Below, one piece after another: positions 7,128 through 16,798 of a DNA stretch of 64,000 nucleotides. Numbering within the stretch: position 1 is the first letter of the stretch; each line of letters begins with the position of its first letter. The notes under the pieces were generated by a model that was given only the letters and a program-made list of their open reading frames with translations, had not been told where the DNA came from and ran no database searches. This DNA is from CAVPHV01 sp963704825 (GTDB lineage Bacteria; Actinomycetota; Acidimicrobiia; Spongiisociales; UBA5794), in assembly GCA_963704825.1 (NCBI GenBank), contig CAVPHV010000017.1:372001-436000 (forward strand). The letters run 5' to 3'. The translations under genes and the position numbers were made by a program.

Positions 7128-10100
7128 GTGACGACGTCGGGGGATTTCAGCGAAGTCGATCTTGACCAGTTGGTCGAGCAGATCGTCGCTGCCGATGAGG
7201 TGGCGAGTGATGTGCTGGCGGCGTTCGCCCGGGCCTATCTGAGCCGAGTCCCGCAGGAGCGTCTCGCCGCCTGGCCGCCGGACGAGCTTGGGGCTCACGT
7301 TCGCCACCTCTTTGAATTCGCCGCCGACCGCCGCGGCGACGACGTCGAGGTTCGTGTCTTCAACCCAACCGTCGAGACCGCCGGCTATGCGCTGAGCGGA
7401 GCCGTCGTCGAGGTGGCGGCGCCGGACATGGCGTTCCTGGTGGACTCGATCACCAACGAGATCCAGTCGCACGGTTTCAACGTCGAACGTGTCGTCCATC
7501 CCGTGGTCGGCACCGGACGCGACGCCACCGGGCGCTTGGTCGAGATCAGGCCGGCCCGCACCTCGATGTTGCGCGAGTCGATCCAGCACTACGAGCTGAG
7601 CCGGCCGATCGGGGAGCACGACGCTGCGGAATTGGAGACAGGCGTGCGGCGGGTGTTGCTCGACGTCGCTCGCGCCGTTGACGACTTCGAGCCGATGCAG
7701 GGCGCCATCTACCGCATGATCAAGGTGACTCGGGACGGTGCGGCCCGCTATTCGAAAGAGGAGATCGATGAGGATGTTGCCTTTCTCGAATGGCTGCTCG
7801 ACCTCAACTTCGTGTTCCTGGGCTACCGCGAGTATCGGATCGCACCGGGGGTGACCGAACCCGAGTTGTCGGTGGTTCCGGGTTCCGGTCTCGGCATCCT
7901 GCGCGACGACACCGAGTCGGGTTTTGCATCGCCGGTTCCGATGTCTGAGGTACGGCCCTCGCTGCGGGCCCGGTACGAGAGCGGCGATCTGCTGGTGATC
8001 AGCAAGACGAACTCGCCATCCCGGGTCCACCGCAATGCGAAGATGGACTACGTCGGCGTCCGGCACGTTGGACCCGACGGGACCGTGATCGGCGAAGCGC
8101 GGATGGTCGGCCTGTTCACCTCGAAGGCGTATATGGCGGCGGCCGATTCGATCCCGCTGCTGCACCGCAAGCTCACCCAGATCATCGAGGCGGAGGACTT
8201 GATCGAGGGCTCGCACTCCTACAAGGAGGTCGTCGGGCTCTTCAACAGCTTCCCCAAGGACGAATTGTTCACCACACCGACGCCCGACATTCGGCGCAGC
8301 ATTGTCGGTCTGCTCCAACTTCAAGAGCAGCGCCACGTCCGGCTCTTTGTACGGCGCGATCTGCTGCGGCGCAGCGCGTCGGTGCTGGTGGTGATGCCAC
8401 GAGACAGGTTCAACGCCGCCCTGCGTCACCGGCTCCAGGCCCTGTTGCTTGAGCGGTTCGGCGGGACCTCCATCGACTACCGATTGTCGCTCGGCGACGC
8501 CGATACGGCCCGGCTGCACTTCACGGTATGGGTTGCCGGAGGAGAGGTTCCCGACGTGTCAATCGAGGTTCTCGAGGCAGAGGTCGTTGCCGAGGCACAG
8601 ACCTGGGAGGAGCGCCTCGCCGGAGAGGTCGATGCCCGCTACGGCTCCGAACGCGGTCGGGCGTTGCTCGACGAGTGGGCCGGCAAGTTTCCCGATCACT
8701 ACCGGGCATCCATCCCGTTGTCGATTGCAGCCGGTGACCTCGGCAAACTCGACGAACTGGTAGCCGGCTCAGGGAGGGCGGTTGTCGGACTTCAGAACGA
8801 ACCTGGGCCGGGCGAGCAGCTCACCCGGCTCGCCGTGTATCGCTCAGACGGCAAGTTGGAACTCTCTGCCATCATGCCGACCCTCGAGGCGCTCGGGCTT
8901 CGGGTGGTCGAAGAAGTGCCCACGCGGCTCCGCGGCGGGGACGGCGGGCTCTTCATCCACGACTTCGGGGTGCTCGACCTCGATGGAGCCATGCTCGACC
9001 TCGACGATGTCGCCGACCGGGTGGCCGACACTGTGGTTGCGGTTCTCGCGGGTCAAGCCGAATCCGATTCTCTCAACCGGTTGATCATCAGCGCCGGACT
9101 CGACCATCGCCAAGTGACGATCCTGCGGGCCTATCGCACCTACTGGCGGCGGGTCAGTCCAGGATTCACGGTTGAGTACATCAACGACGCCTTTGCCGCC
9201 CATCCCGAGATCGCCGCGGATCTGGTCGAGTTGTTCGCCACTCGCTTCGACCCCGGGCTCGGCGAGGCAGAAGAGGCTCCTACCCTGGCTCGGATCCTTT
9301 TCGAGTTGGACCAGGTCTCCAGCCTCGACGAGGACCGCATTCTGCGCGGCTTTCTGGGACTCGTGCTCGCCACCAAGCGGACCAATGTGTACCTGCCCGG
9401 CGCCGACAGCCTCAGCTTCAAGTTCCGTTCGAGCGAGGTGCCGGCCATGCCGGAGCCGGCTCCGCTGTTCGAGATCTTCGTTTACGCCGGCGAGGTCGAA
9501 GGCATCCACCTGCGGGGCGGACGGGTGGCTCGTGGTGGTATCCGCTGGTCGACCCGCAAAGAGGACTACCGCACAGAGGTGCTCGGGCTGATGAAGGCGC
9601 AGATGACCAAGAACGCCGTCATCGTTCCCACCGGATCAAAGGGCGGCTTTGTGCTGCGTCGGCCGCCGGCGGATCCGGCCGAACTGCGCGACGCGGTGCT
9701 CGCCGGCTACATGATTTTCATCCGCGGGTTGCTGGACGTCACCGACAACCTGGTGGAAGGGACGGCGGTGCATCCCGCCGGAGTTCGAATCCATGATGAC
9801 GGCGATCCTTACTTGGTGGTTGCGGCCGACAAGGGCACCGCCACGTTCTCCGACACCGCTAACGAGATCGCCGCGGCCTACGACTTCTGGCTGGGCGATG
9901 CGTTCGCGTCCGGCGGTTCGGCCGGATACGACCACAAGGCCCTCGGCATCACGGCTCGGGGCGCATGGGAGTCGGTCAAGTGGCACTTCCGCGAACTGGG
10001 TATCGACATCATGCACGAGCCCTTCACCGTGGTCGGCATCGGCGACATGTCGGGTGATGTCTTTGGAAACGGGATGCTGTTGTCACCACACATCCGGCTC

Positions 10101-11912
10101 GTCGCCGCCTTCGATCACCGCCACATCTTCATCGACCCCGATCCCGATCCGGCGACGTCCTTCGCCGAACGCCGCCGGATGTTCGCTCTGCAAAGGTCGA
10201 GTTGGGAGGACTACGACGACTCGCTGATCTCGGCCGGGGGCGGGGTGTTCTCTCGCACCGCAAAACGGATCGACCTGACCGATGAGATACGGCTGGCTCT
10301 CGGCACCAACGCCCACCAGCTGACACCCGACGAGCTGATCCAGGCCATTCTGAGAGCACCGATTGACTTGCTGTGGAACGGCGGCATCGGAACGTACGTC
10401 AAGGCAGCCGCCGAGACCAGCGAGCAGGTCGGAGACCGCGTCAACGATGCCTTGCGCGTCAACGGCTTCGAACTGCGTTGCAGGGTGATCGGAGAAGGCG
10501 GCAACCTCGGGCTGACTCAGCCGGGTCGCATCGAGTTCGCTCGCGGCGGCGGTCGGGTCAACACCGACTTCATCGACAACTCCGGCGGGGTCCATTGTTC
10601 GGACCGCGAGGTGAATCTGAAGATCCTGCTGGGTTTGGCCGAGGTGCGCGGCGAGCTGGATCGCGGGGGACGCGACGCCCTCGTCACCGACGTCGTTGAC
10701 GATGTGGTCTCCGCCATCGTCTACGACAATTTCCTCCAGGCGCAGATCATGGCCCAGGAGGTCCACGGCTCGGCTCAATCCCTCGAGGCGTACGAGGATC
10801 TGATGTCGCTGTTGGAGAGCGAGGGAGCACTCGATCGTCGCATTGAGCGGTTGCCCACCACCGAAGAGATGAGCGAGCGGGCTCGCCTCGGCGAAGGAAT
10901 GCCCGCCCCGGAACTTGCCGTGCTGCTCGCCTATTCGAAGCGCAGTTTGCGCGACTGGCTGCTCGACTCGGAGTTGCCGGATTGGGACGACTTCAGCGAT
11001 GAAGCGCGTGGGTACTTCCCTGCCGAGGTTGTGCGCCGATTTGGTGATCTGATCCCCGAGCATCCACTGCGTCGTGAGCTGGTGGCGACCATCGTGGCCA
11101 ACCGGGTCGTCAACTCGGAAGGGGCGACGTTCGTGACCCGGCTCATGGCCGAGACCGGGGCAGCCCCCGAGCAGGTGGTGCGGGCATATCACATCGCCAG
11201 GGGCGTCACCGACGCCCCCAATCGCTGGCGAGCCGTCGAGTCGCTGGTCGGCCGGGTCCCTGCCGAGGTCGAGCGTGATTTGTTGGAGGGAATCGACGGA
11301 TTGGTCGAGAACATTGCTCGGTGGTACCTGACTAATCCGTCTGCCGAGTTCATGAGCGAGGTGACGGCGACCGCCAAACCGGCATTCGACGAGATGGCAG
11401 AGATCATTGCCGAGATCGGGCCGGCCCAGTGGCGGGCCGATCGTGACGCCGCAGTAGTCGTCTGGGCCGAGCAAGGCGTTCCCGCCGAGGTCGCCATCCG
11501 CCACGTCTACCAAGAGGAGTTGATCCACGCTCCCGATGTGATCGTGGTGGCGCAGCGCACCGGGCGTTCGGTGCGCGACGTCGCCCAACTGTTCCTGCTC
11601 ATCGGTCCGGTGTTCGAGATCGACTGGCTCGAGGAGCAGGTCGCCGCGTTGCCCGCTGCCGGCCGCTGGCACCGCCGGGCCATCAAGACCGTCGAAGACG
11701 ATCTTGTCCTGCTGCGGCGCCAACTCGCCGAGCACATCCTGGCGGTCTCGGACGACGCCGTTCCACACGCCGCGCTCGACCACTACCTCGTTGAGCACAC
11801 CCACGAACTCGGCCGCCTCACACGCTTCATGCGCTCTCTCGCCATCGATGGCGTGGACGACGTGGCCTCGGTGATCGTCGCCATCCGCCAAATCCGATCC
11901 CTGGCCACCTGA
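7128..11912 (+). CDS. gdh: Large (180-kDa-type) NAD-specific glutamate dehydrogenase
   Basis: This 1594-residue protein has the size and layout of the L_180 class known from Streptomyces and Mycobacterium. It oxidises glutamate to 2-oxoglutarate and ammonia with NAD. About 700 residues of regulatory N-terminus precede the catalytic core. The core shows RGGIRWSTRKEDYRTEV with the substrate-binding MKAQMTKNAVIVPTGSKGG (about residues 800-845), the nucleotide-binding VVGIGDMSGDVFGNGML (about 967) and LLWNGGIGTYVKA (about 1083). A long helical C-terminal region follows. It starts with GTG, 29 nt after the MenJ-like gene, and ends 71 nt before nuoA. It supplies 2-oxoglutarate and NADH, the latter being the substrate of the neighbouring 14-subunit complex I; that link is inference. 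Confidence 0.95.
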   Translation: MTTSGDFSEVDLDQLVEQIVAADEVASDVLAAFARAYLSRVPQERLAAWPPDELGAHVRHLFEFAADRRGDDVEVRVFNPTVETAGYALSGAVVEVAAPDMAFLVDSITNEIQSHGFNVERVVHPVVGTGRDATGRLVEIRPARTSMLRESIQHYELSRPIGEHDAAELETGVRRVLLDVARAVDDFEPMQGAIYRMIKVTRDGAARYSKEEIDEDVAFLEWLLDLNFVFLGYREYRIAPGVTEPELSVVPGSGLGILRDDTESGFASPVPMSEVRPSLRARYESGDLLVISKTNSPSRVHRNAKMDYVGVRHVGPDGTVIGEARMVGLFTSKAYMAAADSIPLLHRKLTQIIEAEDLIEGSHSYKEVVGLFNSFPKDELFTTPTPDIRRSIVGLLQLQEQRHVRLFVRRDLLRRSASVLVVMPRDRFNAALRHRLQALLLERFGGTSIDYRLSLGDADTARLHFTVWVAGGEVPDVSIEVLEAEVVAEAQTWEERLAGEVDARYGSERGRALLDEWAGKFPDHYRASIPLSIAAGDLGKLDELVAGSGRAVVGLQNEPGPGEQLTRLAVYRSDGKLELSAIMPTLEALGLRVVEEVPTRLRGGDGGLFIHDFGVLDLDGAMLDLDDVADRVADTVVAVLAGQAESDSLNRLIISAGLDHRQVTILRAYRTYWRRVSPGFTVEYINDAFAAHPEIAADLVELFATRFDPGLGEAEEAPTLARILFELDQVSSLDEDRILRGFLGLVLATKRTNVYLPGADSLSFKFRSSEVPAMPEPAPLFEIFVYAGEVEGIHLRGGRVARGGIRWSTRKEDYRTEVLGLMKAQMTKNAVIVPTGSKGGFVLRRPPADPAELRDAVLAGYMIFIRGLLDVTDNLVEGTAVHPAGVRIHDDGDPYLVVAADKGTATFSDTANEIAAAYDFWLGDAFASGGSAGYDHKALGITARGAWESVKWHFRELGIDIMHEPFTVVGIGDMSGDVFGNGMLLSPHIRLVAAFDHRHIFIDPDPDPATSFAERRRMFALQRSSWEDYDDSLISAGGGVFSRTAKRIDLTDEIRLALGTNAHQLTPDELIQAILRAPIDLLWNGGIGTYVKAAAETSEQVGDRVNDALRVNGFELRCRVIGEGGNLGLTQPGRIEFARGGGRVNTDFIDNSGGVHCSDREVNLKILLGLAEVRGELDRGGRDALVTDVVDDVVSAIVYDNFLQAQIMAQEVHGSAQSLEAYEDLMSLLESEGALDRRIERLPTTEEMSERARLGEGMPAPELAVLLAYSKRSLRDWLLDSELPDWDDFSDEARGYFPAEVVRRFGDLIPEHPLRRELVATIVANRVVNSEGATFVTRLMAETGAAPEQVVRAYHIARGVTDAPNRWRAVESLVGRVPAEVERDLLEGIDGLVENIARWYLTNPSAEFMSEVTATAKPAFDEMAEIIAEIGPAQWRADRDAAVVVWAEQGVPAEVAIRHVYQEELIHAPDVIVVAQRTGRSVRDVAQLFLLIGPVFEIDWLEEQVAALPAAGRWHRRAIKTVEDDLVLLRRQLAEHILAVSDDAVPHAALDHYLVEHTHELGRLTRFMRSLAIDGVDDVASVIVAIRQIRSLAT

Positions 11913-11930
11913 GCACCCGGCCTCGCTAGC

Positions 11931-11959
11931 TTGGACACCATCACCACGACCCCTAATCT
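11931..11959 (+). promoter_or_regulatory. Promoter of the 14-gene nuo operon
   Basis: TTGGAC, a 17-nt spacer, then TAATCT predict a transcript start near 11966. That leaves a short leader carrying AGAGG before the nuoA GTG at 11984. Confidence 0.55.
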
Positions 11960-11983
11960 CCCGACCCAGAGGTTCTCCACCAC

Positions 11984-12415
11984 GTGACGCTTGCTGCCTA
12001 CCTACCAATCGCGCTCATGTTCCTGCTGGGAACAGGATTCGCCGCGGTCATGATGTGGTTCTCCTGGCTGATTGCGCCGAACAACCCGACTCCGGAGAAG
12101 CTGGCCCCGTACGAGTGTGGGATCGTGCCGCTCCAAGAGCCGGCAGAACGCTTCCCGGTCAAGTTCTATCTGGTTGCGATGTTGTTTGTGATCTTCGACG
12201 TCGAGATCATCTTCCTCTTTGCCTGGGCGGTCAGATTCGACCAGTTCGGGTGGCCCGGCGTCCTCGCCGTCGGCATCTTCATCGCCCTCCTGGCCGAGAC
12301 CCTGGTCTATGCCTGGAAGCGTGGCGCGCTCGACTGGAACGTGGCGCGCCGCGAACGCTACCGCCGCGAAGTTGTTCGGGGTGACACGAAGTCCGTGGTG
12401 GAGGACGCCGCCTGA
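11984..12415 (+). CDS. nuoA: NADH-quinone oxidoreductase subunit A (cluster 1)
   Basis: This 143-residue membrane subunit of complex I has three helices. The family motif [13 protein letters not shown], with the conserved loop Cys, and [15 protein letters not shown] are both present. The GTG start lies about 18 nt after the predicted transcript start. The C-terminus carries an extra charged tail beyond the usual family end. The stop codon overlaps the nuoB ATG by one base, as expected for translational coupling. First gene of the complete nuoABCDEFGHIJKLMN operon. Confidence 0.96.
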   Translation: MTLAAYLPIALMFLLGTGFAAVMMWFSWLIAPNNPTPEKLAPYECGIVPLQEPAERFPVKFYLVAMLFVIFDVEIIFLFAWAVRFDQFGWPGVLAVGIFIALLAETLVYAWKRGALDWNVARRERYRREVVRGDTKSVVEDAA

Positions 12416-12885
12416 TGGCAGGAGCATCACAGCCGTCCGGGTTCCTTCTCGGCACTCTGGAGAAGGGCGTGAATTGGGCTCGTACCCGGTCGATGTGGGG
12501 CGCCACGTTTGGTCTGGCGTGCTGCGCCATCGAGATGATGGGGACCGGCGCGTCGCACAACGACCTCGGGCGTTTTGGCATGGAGGTGTGGCGCGCCTCG
12601 CCGCGTCAGGCAGATCTCATGGTGGTGGCAGGACGCGTCTCCCAGAAGATGGCGCCGGTGTTGCGCCAGGTGTACGACCAGATGGCGGAGCCGAAGTGGG
12701 TCATCTCGATGGGGGCGTGTGCCTCGACCGGCGGGATGTTCAACAACTATGCAATCGTCCAAGGGGTCGACGAGGTCGTTCCCGTCGACATCTATGTGCC
12801 CGGGTGCCCGCCGGGACCGCAGTCGCTGATGCACGGCATCTTGACGCTGCACGAAAAAATCATGGCCGGCGAGATCGTTCGGTGA
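12415..12885 (+). CDS. nuoB: NADH-quinone oxidoreductase subunit B (cluster 1)
   Basis: This 156-residue peripheral-arm subunit carries the terminal [4Fe-4S] cluster N2 next to the quinone site. Cluster ligands are visible in [11 protein letters not shown], in MGACASTGG and in [11 protein letters not shown]. It is of normal length. The paralogue in cluster 2 has ANCGG in place of ASTGG, so the two copies are clearly distinct lineages and not a recent duplication. Confidence 0.97.
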   Translation: MAGASQPSGFLLGTLEKGVNWARTRSMWGATFGLACCAIEMMGTGASHNDLGRFGMEVWRASPRQADLMVVAGRVSQKMAPVLRQVYDQMAEPKWVISMGACASTGGMFNNYAIVQGVDEVVPVDIYVPGCPPGPQSLMHGILTLHEKIMAGEIVR

Positions 12886-12895
12886 GTGGATTGCG

Positions 12896-13432
12896 ATGAC
12901 TGACGACACCACCACGGAGCCGGCAGAGACCGCCGAAGACGCCGACGCCGTAGCTGAGGCCCTGATCGAGGACGCCGCGTTGAGCGCGCTCGACGCAGCC
13001 GAACTCGAGGTCGCCGCCGACGGGAAAACCGTCACCGCCCGGATCGACCGCGAAGGCTACGTGGCGTTGATGACCGCGGCCCGTGACGTGGGGTTCGACA
13101 CCTTTGTAGATCTCTGTGCCGTCGATTACTTCCGGCGCCAACCCCGGTTCGAGGTCGTCGTGATCGTGTTTGCGCTCGAGCAACGCCGCCGGTTGCTCGT
13201 GAAGGTCGGGGTTCCGGGCGGCGAGCCGAGCCTCGATTCACTGACGTCCCTGTGGCCGGGCGCCAACTTCTACGAGCGCGAGGCGTACGACCTCTTCGGC
13301 ATCCACTTCTCCGGCCACCCAGATCTGACCAGGATCCTGCTGCCCGACGATTGGGAGGGCCATCCGCTGCGCAAGGACTACGCGGTTGGATCGGTGCCCG
13401 TGCAGTTCAAGGGAGCGCACCAGACGCCATGA
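12896..13432 (+). CDS. nuoC: NADH-quinone oxidoreductase subunit C (cluster 1)
   Basis: This 178-residue 30-kDa-type subunit has the signature [20 protein letters not shown] and the C-terminal [10 protein letters not shown]. An acidic Ala/Glu-rich N-terminal stretch of about 45 residues precedes the conserved domain. It helps hold NuoD to NuoB at the base of the peripheral arm. The stop TGA overlaps the ATG of nuoD. Confidence 0.96.
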   Translation: MTDDTTTEPAETAEDADAVAEALIEDAALSALDAAELEVAADGKTVTARIDREGYVALMTAARDVGFDTFVDLCAVDYFRRQPRFEVVVIVFALEQRRRLLVKVGVPGGEPSLDSLTSLWPGANFYEREAYDLFGIHFSGHPDLTRILLPDDWEGHPLRKDYAVGSVPVQFKGAHQTP

Positions 13433-14862
13433 GTGACACTCCGAACATCGTTACCGGCGACTTCGAAGCGCCCACCATCGAACCGCCGCCCGAGTCCGGG
13501 GCCGCGCCGGGTACGGCGGGCAAGCAGCGGCGTGAGATCCACGACGTCTGGATTGCAGGCACCGAAGAGCCCCGGGTGGCCCAATCGACCGACGAGGGCG
13601 CGCAGGAATTGCTGCCGGCCGGCCAGGAGCCAGCTGCTGCGGTCCAGCGCGGGACCGTGGTCGATGACGACTATCTCTTTGGGTACGACTCGGACCAGGA
13701 AGAGCGCCAGATCATCAACATGGGCCCACAGCACCCGTCGACCCACGGGGTCCTTCGGCTGCAAATGGAGCTCGAGGGTGAGACTATCTGCCGGGTCAAG
13801 CCGATCATCGGCTACCTCCACACCGGGATGGAGAAGACGGCTGAGACCCTCACCTGGCTCCAAGGTCCGACCAACGTGACCCGGATGGACTACCTGTCGC
13901 CGTTCTTCAACGAGTTGGCATTCTCCATGGCGGCCGAGGACCTGCTCGGCGTCGATATCCCGGCTCGGGGTCAGGCAATCCGGATCCTGATGACCGAGCT
14001 GAACCGGATTTCGAGCCACCTGATCTGGCTGTCGACCCAGGGCATGGACATCGGGGCCCTTTCGCTCATGCTGTATGGCTGGCGGGAGCGTGAGTTGCTG
14101 CTTGCCTTCTTCGAGAAGACAACCGGACTGCGGATGAACCACAACTACATCCGACCCGGCGGCGTCGCCGCCGACCTGCCCGACGGCTGGGAGGACGACG
14201 TCGAAGAGATCCTCGCGGTCATCCCGAAGGCCATGGAGGAGTACGACGAACTGATCGCCGCGAACCCGATCTTCCTGGACCGTACCCAGGGCATCGGTGT
14301 GCTCACCATGGAGGAATGCAAGGCGTACGGCGTCACCGGGCCGATTGCTCGGGCGTCGGGGATCGCAGTCGATCTGCGCAAGATCTTCCCTTACAGCGGC
14401 ATCGAGCAGTACGAGTTCGATGTACCGGTCGGCAAGACCGGTGACACCTACGACCGCTATCTCGTCCGGATGGAGGAAATGCGTCAGTCGTTGCGCATCG
14501 TGCGTCAGGTACTCGAGACGATGCCGGCTGGTGACTACCGCACCGAGGACCGCAAGGTCACTCCGCCGCCCCGCAAGCGGATCGATGAGTCGATGGAAGC
14601 GCTCATCCACCACTTCAAGATCTTCACCTCAGGGTTCAAGGTGCCGGCCGGCGACGTCTACCGCGCCGTCGAGTCGCCGCGTGGCGAGCTCGGCATGTAC
14701 ATCGTCTCGACCGGGGGTACCCGGCCGTGGCGGGTCCACGCCCGGGCGCCTTCCTTCAACCATGTCCAAGCGCTGCCGGCGATGATGACCGATTCGCTGG
14801 TGGCCGACATCATCGCCACGCTTGCCAGCGTCGACCCGGTGTTGGGGGACGTCGACCGATGA
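13429..14862 (+). CDS. nuoD: NADH-quinone oxidoreductase subunit D (cluster 1)
   Basis: This 477-residue 49-kDa-type subunit forms the quinone pocket with NuoB. About 95 residues of acidic, Pro-rich extension precede the conserved [15 protein letters not shown]; most family members are about 400 to 440 residues. The quinone-site segment reads GYLHTGMEK, with Thr132 at the place where mitochondrial NDUFS2 and the cluster 2 copy have Arg. Other conserved segments are [16 protein letters not shown] and the GDVDR terminus. The start is the ATG overlapping the nuoC stop. Confidence 0.97.
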   Translation: MSDTPNIVTGDFEAPTIEPPPESGAAPGTAGKQRREIHDVWIAGTEEPRVAQSTDEGAQELLPAGQEPAAAVQRGTVVDDDYLFGYDSDQEERQIINMGPQHPSTHGVLRLQMELEGETICRVKPIIGYLHTGMEKTAETLTWLQGPTNVTRMDYLSPFFNELAFSMAAEDLLGVDIPARGQAIRILMTELNRISSHLIWLSTQGMDIGALSLMLYGWRERELLLAFFEKTTGLRMNHNYIRPGGVAADLPDGWEDDVEEILAVIPKAMEEYDELIAANPIFLDRTQGIGVLTMEECKAYGVTGPIARASGIAVDLRKIFPYSGIEQYEFDVPVGKTGDTYDRYLVRMEEMRQSLRIVRQVLETMPAGDYRTEDRKVTPPPRKRIDESMEALIHHFKIFTSGFKVPAGDVYRAVESPRGELGMYIVSTGGTRPWRVHARAPSFNHVQALPAMMTDSLVADIIATLASVDPVLGDVDR

Positions 14863-15488
14863 CACATCCCACCGCGCCGTGGAGCGGACCGAACCAGGAA
14901 CGGGCCAAGCGTCTGCTCGAGCTGTATCCCGACTCGCGCTCGGCCGTGATGCCGTTGCTGTACGTGGGCTCGCTCGAACACGGCTCCGTCACCGACGCTG
15001 TGATGCGTGAAGTCGCAGAGATGACCGGCCTGACCGCGGCACAGGTGCAATCGGTGGCGAGCTTCTACACGATGTATAGGCGCAACGGCGTCGGCCGCTA
15101 TCTCATCTCGGTGTGCAGTTCGATCTCGTGCTTCCTGCTCGGCGCCGACGACGTGCTGGCTGCGGTCGAGGCAGAGAGCGCCGTCCCCGATGGCGAGACC
15201 GGCGAGGACGGCATGTTCTCGGTCGAGCATGTCGAATGCATCGGTGCCTGCGGTGGGGCCCCGGCGGTTCAGGTCAACTACGAATTGATCGAAGGCGTTA
15301 CCCCGGAGAAGGGTGCGGAGTTGTGCCGCTGGCTGCGCGACAGCAAGCCTGGCGTGGTCGGTGGCGACGAACTGCAGCAGCTCTTCGGCGGCCGCCGATC
15401 CTTCGAGTGGGGACCTATCGAGCCAGAAGGAGCGGTGCTCGCCGCGCCGGCGTTCGACCCATACGGCACGGCGGAGGAGGCGCGATGA
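14859..15488 (+). CDS. nuoE: NADH-quinone oxidoreductase subunit E (cluster 1)
   Basis: This 209-residue 24-kDa-type subunit holds the [2Fe-2S] cluster N1a. Ligands are seen as C-S-S-I-S-C (C-X4-C) in VCSSISCFLLG and C-I-G-A-C (C-X3-C) in VECIGACGGAP. A 45-residue C-terminal tail extends beyond the thioredoxin-like domain. It is part of the NADH-oxidising module that is missing from cluster 2. Its ends overlap nuoD and nuoF by four bases each. Confidence 0.96.
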   Translation: MTHPTAPWSGPNQERAKRLLELYPDSRSAVMPLLYVGSLEHGSVTDAVMREVAEMTGLTAAQVQSVASFYTMYRRNGVGRYLISVCSSISCFLLGADDVLAAVEAESAVPDGETGEDGMFSVEHVECIGACGGAPAVQVNYELIEGVTPEKGAELCRWLRDSKPGVVGGDELQQLFGGRRSFEWGPIEPEGAVLAAPAFDPYGTAEEAR

Positions 15489-16798
15489 CCACCCGCATCC
15501 TCACCACCCGAATGGACGAGTACCCCACAGACTCGAACACCCTCGGGCGCTATCGCGGGACCGGCGGCTACGTGGCGCTCGAGAAGGCTCTGGGCACGAT
15601 GACGCCCGACGAGGTCAAGGAGACGGTCAAGGCGTCCAATATCCGCGGTCGCGGCGGCGCCAACTTCCCGACCGGGATCAAGTGGGGCTTTCTCCCGCCG
15701 ACCAAGCCCCGCTATCTGGTGATCAACGGCGACGAGTCCGAGCCGGGTACCTTCAAGGACCGCCAGTTGCTCGAACGTGACCCGCACCAATTGGTCGAGG
15801 GCATCATCCTCTCCGCTTTTGCCCTCGAGGTCCACCACGCCTTCATCTACATCCGTGGTGAGTACCCGAAGCCCGCCCGCCGGGTGCAGCGGGCCATCGA
15901 CGAGGCCTACGAAGCCGGCTTCCTCGGCACCAACATTCTCGGCAGCGGGTTTGATCTGGAGATCACGGTTCACCTCGGCGCCGGCGCGTACATCTGCGGA
16001 GAGGAGACGGCACTGCTCAATTCGCTCGAAGGCCGCCGTGGCGAACCTCGCATCAAGCCACCCTTCCCTGCCGTTGAGGGCCTCTACGCCCGTCCGACCA
16101 TCGTCAACAACGTCGAAACACTGTCCGACATCCCCTGGATCGTGGCCAACGGTGGCCCGGCCTACGCCGCCATCGGGCCGGCTACCTCGGCAGGGACGCG
16201 GATGTTCTCAATGTCGGGACACATCAACAAGCCGGGCAACTACGAGCTGGTGATGGGGATGACGTGGCAAGACCTCATCTTCGATATCTGCGGTGGCATC
16301 CGCGATGGCAACGAGCTGAAGTGCTGGATTCCGGGCGGGGCTTCGGCTCCCTGGTTTGTTCCCGACCTGCACCTCGACACGCCGCTGACCATCGACGACG
16401 TGGGCAAGAACGGTTCCATGCTTGGATCGGGCGCCGTCATTGTCATGGACGAAACCACCAACGTCGTGGCTGCGGCGCACCGGATCGTGCGCTTCTTCGC
16501 CCACGAGTCGTGTGGCCAGTGCACCCCGTGCCGCGAAGGCACCACTTGGATGGAGCAGATCCTGTGGCGAATTCTCAACGGCCACGGCCGCCCGGCGGAC
16601 CTCGACCTCCTCCTCGACGTTTCCGACAACATCAGCCCGGGATTGCGGTGGCCGCCGGCGCAGACGACGATCTGCCCTCTTGGTCCATCCGCGGTGTCGC
16701 CCATTCGGTCGATCATGACCTACTTCCGCGATGAGGTGGAGTCGATGGCGGCCGCGAGCGCCGAGCTCGCCGACGAGGAAGGGGTGCCGGTTGGCTGA
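15485..16798 (+). CDS. nuoF: NADH-quinone oxidoreductase subunit F (cluster 1)
   Basis: This 437-residue 51-kDa-type subunit oxidises NADH and binds FMN and a [4Fe-4S] cluster. The glycine-rich NADH/FMN segments RGRGGANFPTGIKWGF and GAGAYICGEETALLNSLEG are present, as is the cluster motif ESCGQCTPCREGT with the fourth Cys in TTICPLGPSA. The ATG at 15485 overlaps the nuoE stop. Normal length, no oddities. Confidence 0.97.
   Translation: MTTRILTTRMDEYPTDSNTLGRYRGTGGYVALEKALGTMTPDEVKETVKASNIRGRGGANFPTGIKWGFLPPTKPRYLVINGDESEPGTFKDRQLLERDPHQLVEGIILSAFALEVHHAFIYIRGEYPKPARRVQRAIDEAYEAGFLGTNILGSGFDLEITVHLGAGAYICGEETALLNSLEGRRGEPRIKPPFPAVEGLYARPTIVNNVETLSDIPWIVANGGPAYAAIGPATSAGTRMFSMSGHINKPGNYELVMGMTWQDLIFDICGGIRDGNELKCWIPGGASAPWFVPDLHLDTPLTIDDVGKNGSMLGSGAVIVMDETTNVVAAAHRIVRFFAHESCGQCTPCREGTTWMEQILWRILNGHGRPADLDLLLDVSDNISPGLRWPPAQTTICPLGPSAVSPIRSIMTYFRDEVESMAAASAELADEEGVPVG

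Noticed and set aside
10083..12008. 641-codon minus-strand open frame opposite gdh
   Set aside because: Antisense to conserved catalytic and C-terminal regions of glutamate dehydrogenase; no recognisable motif.
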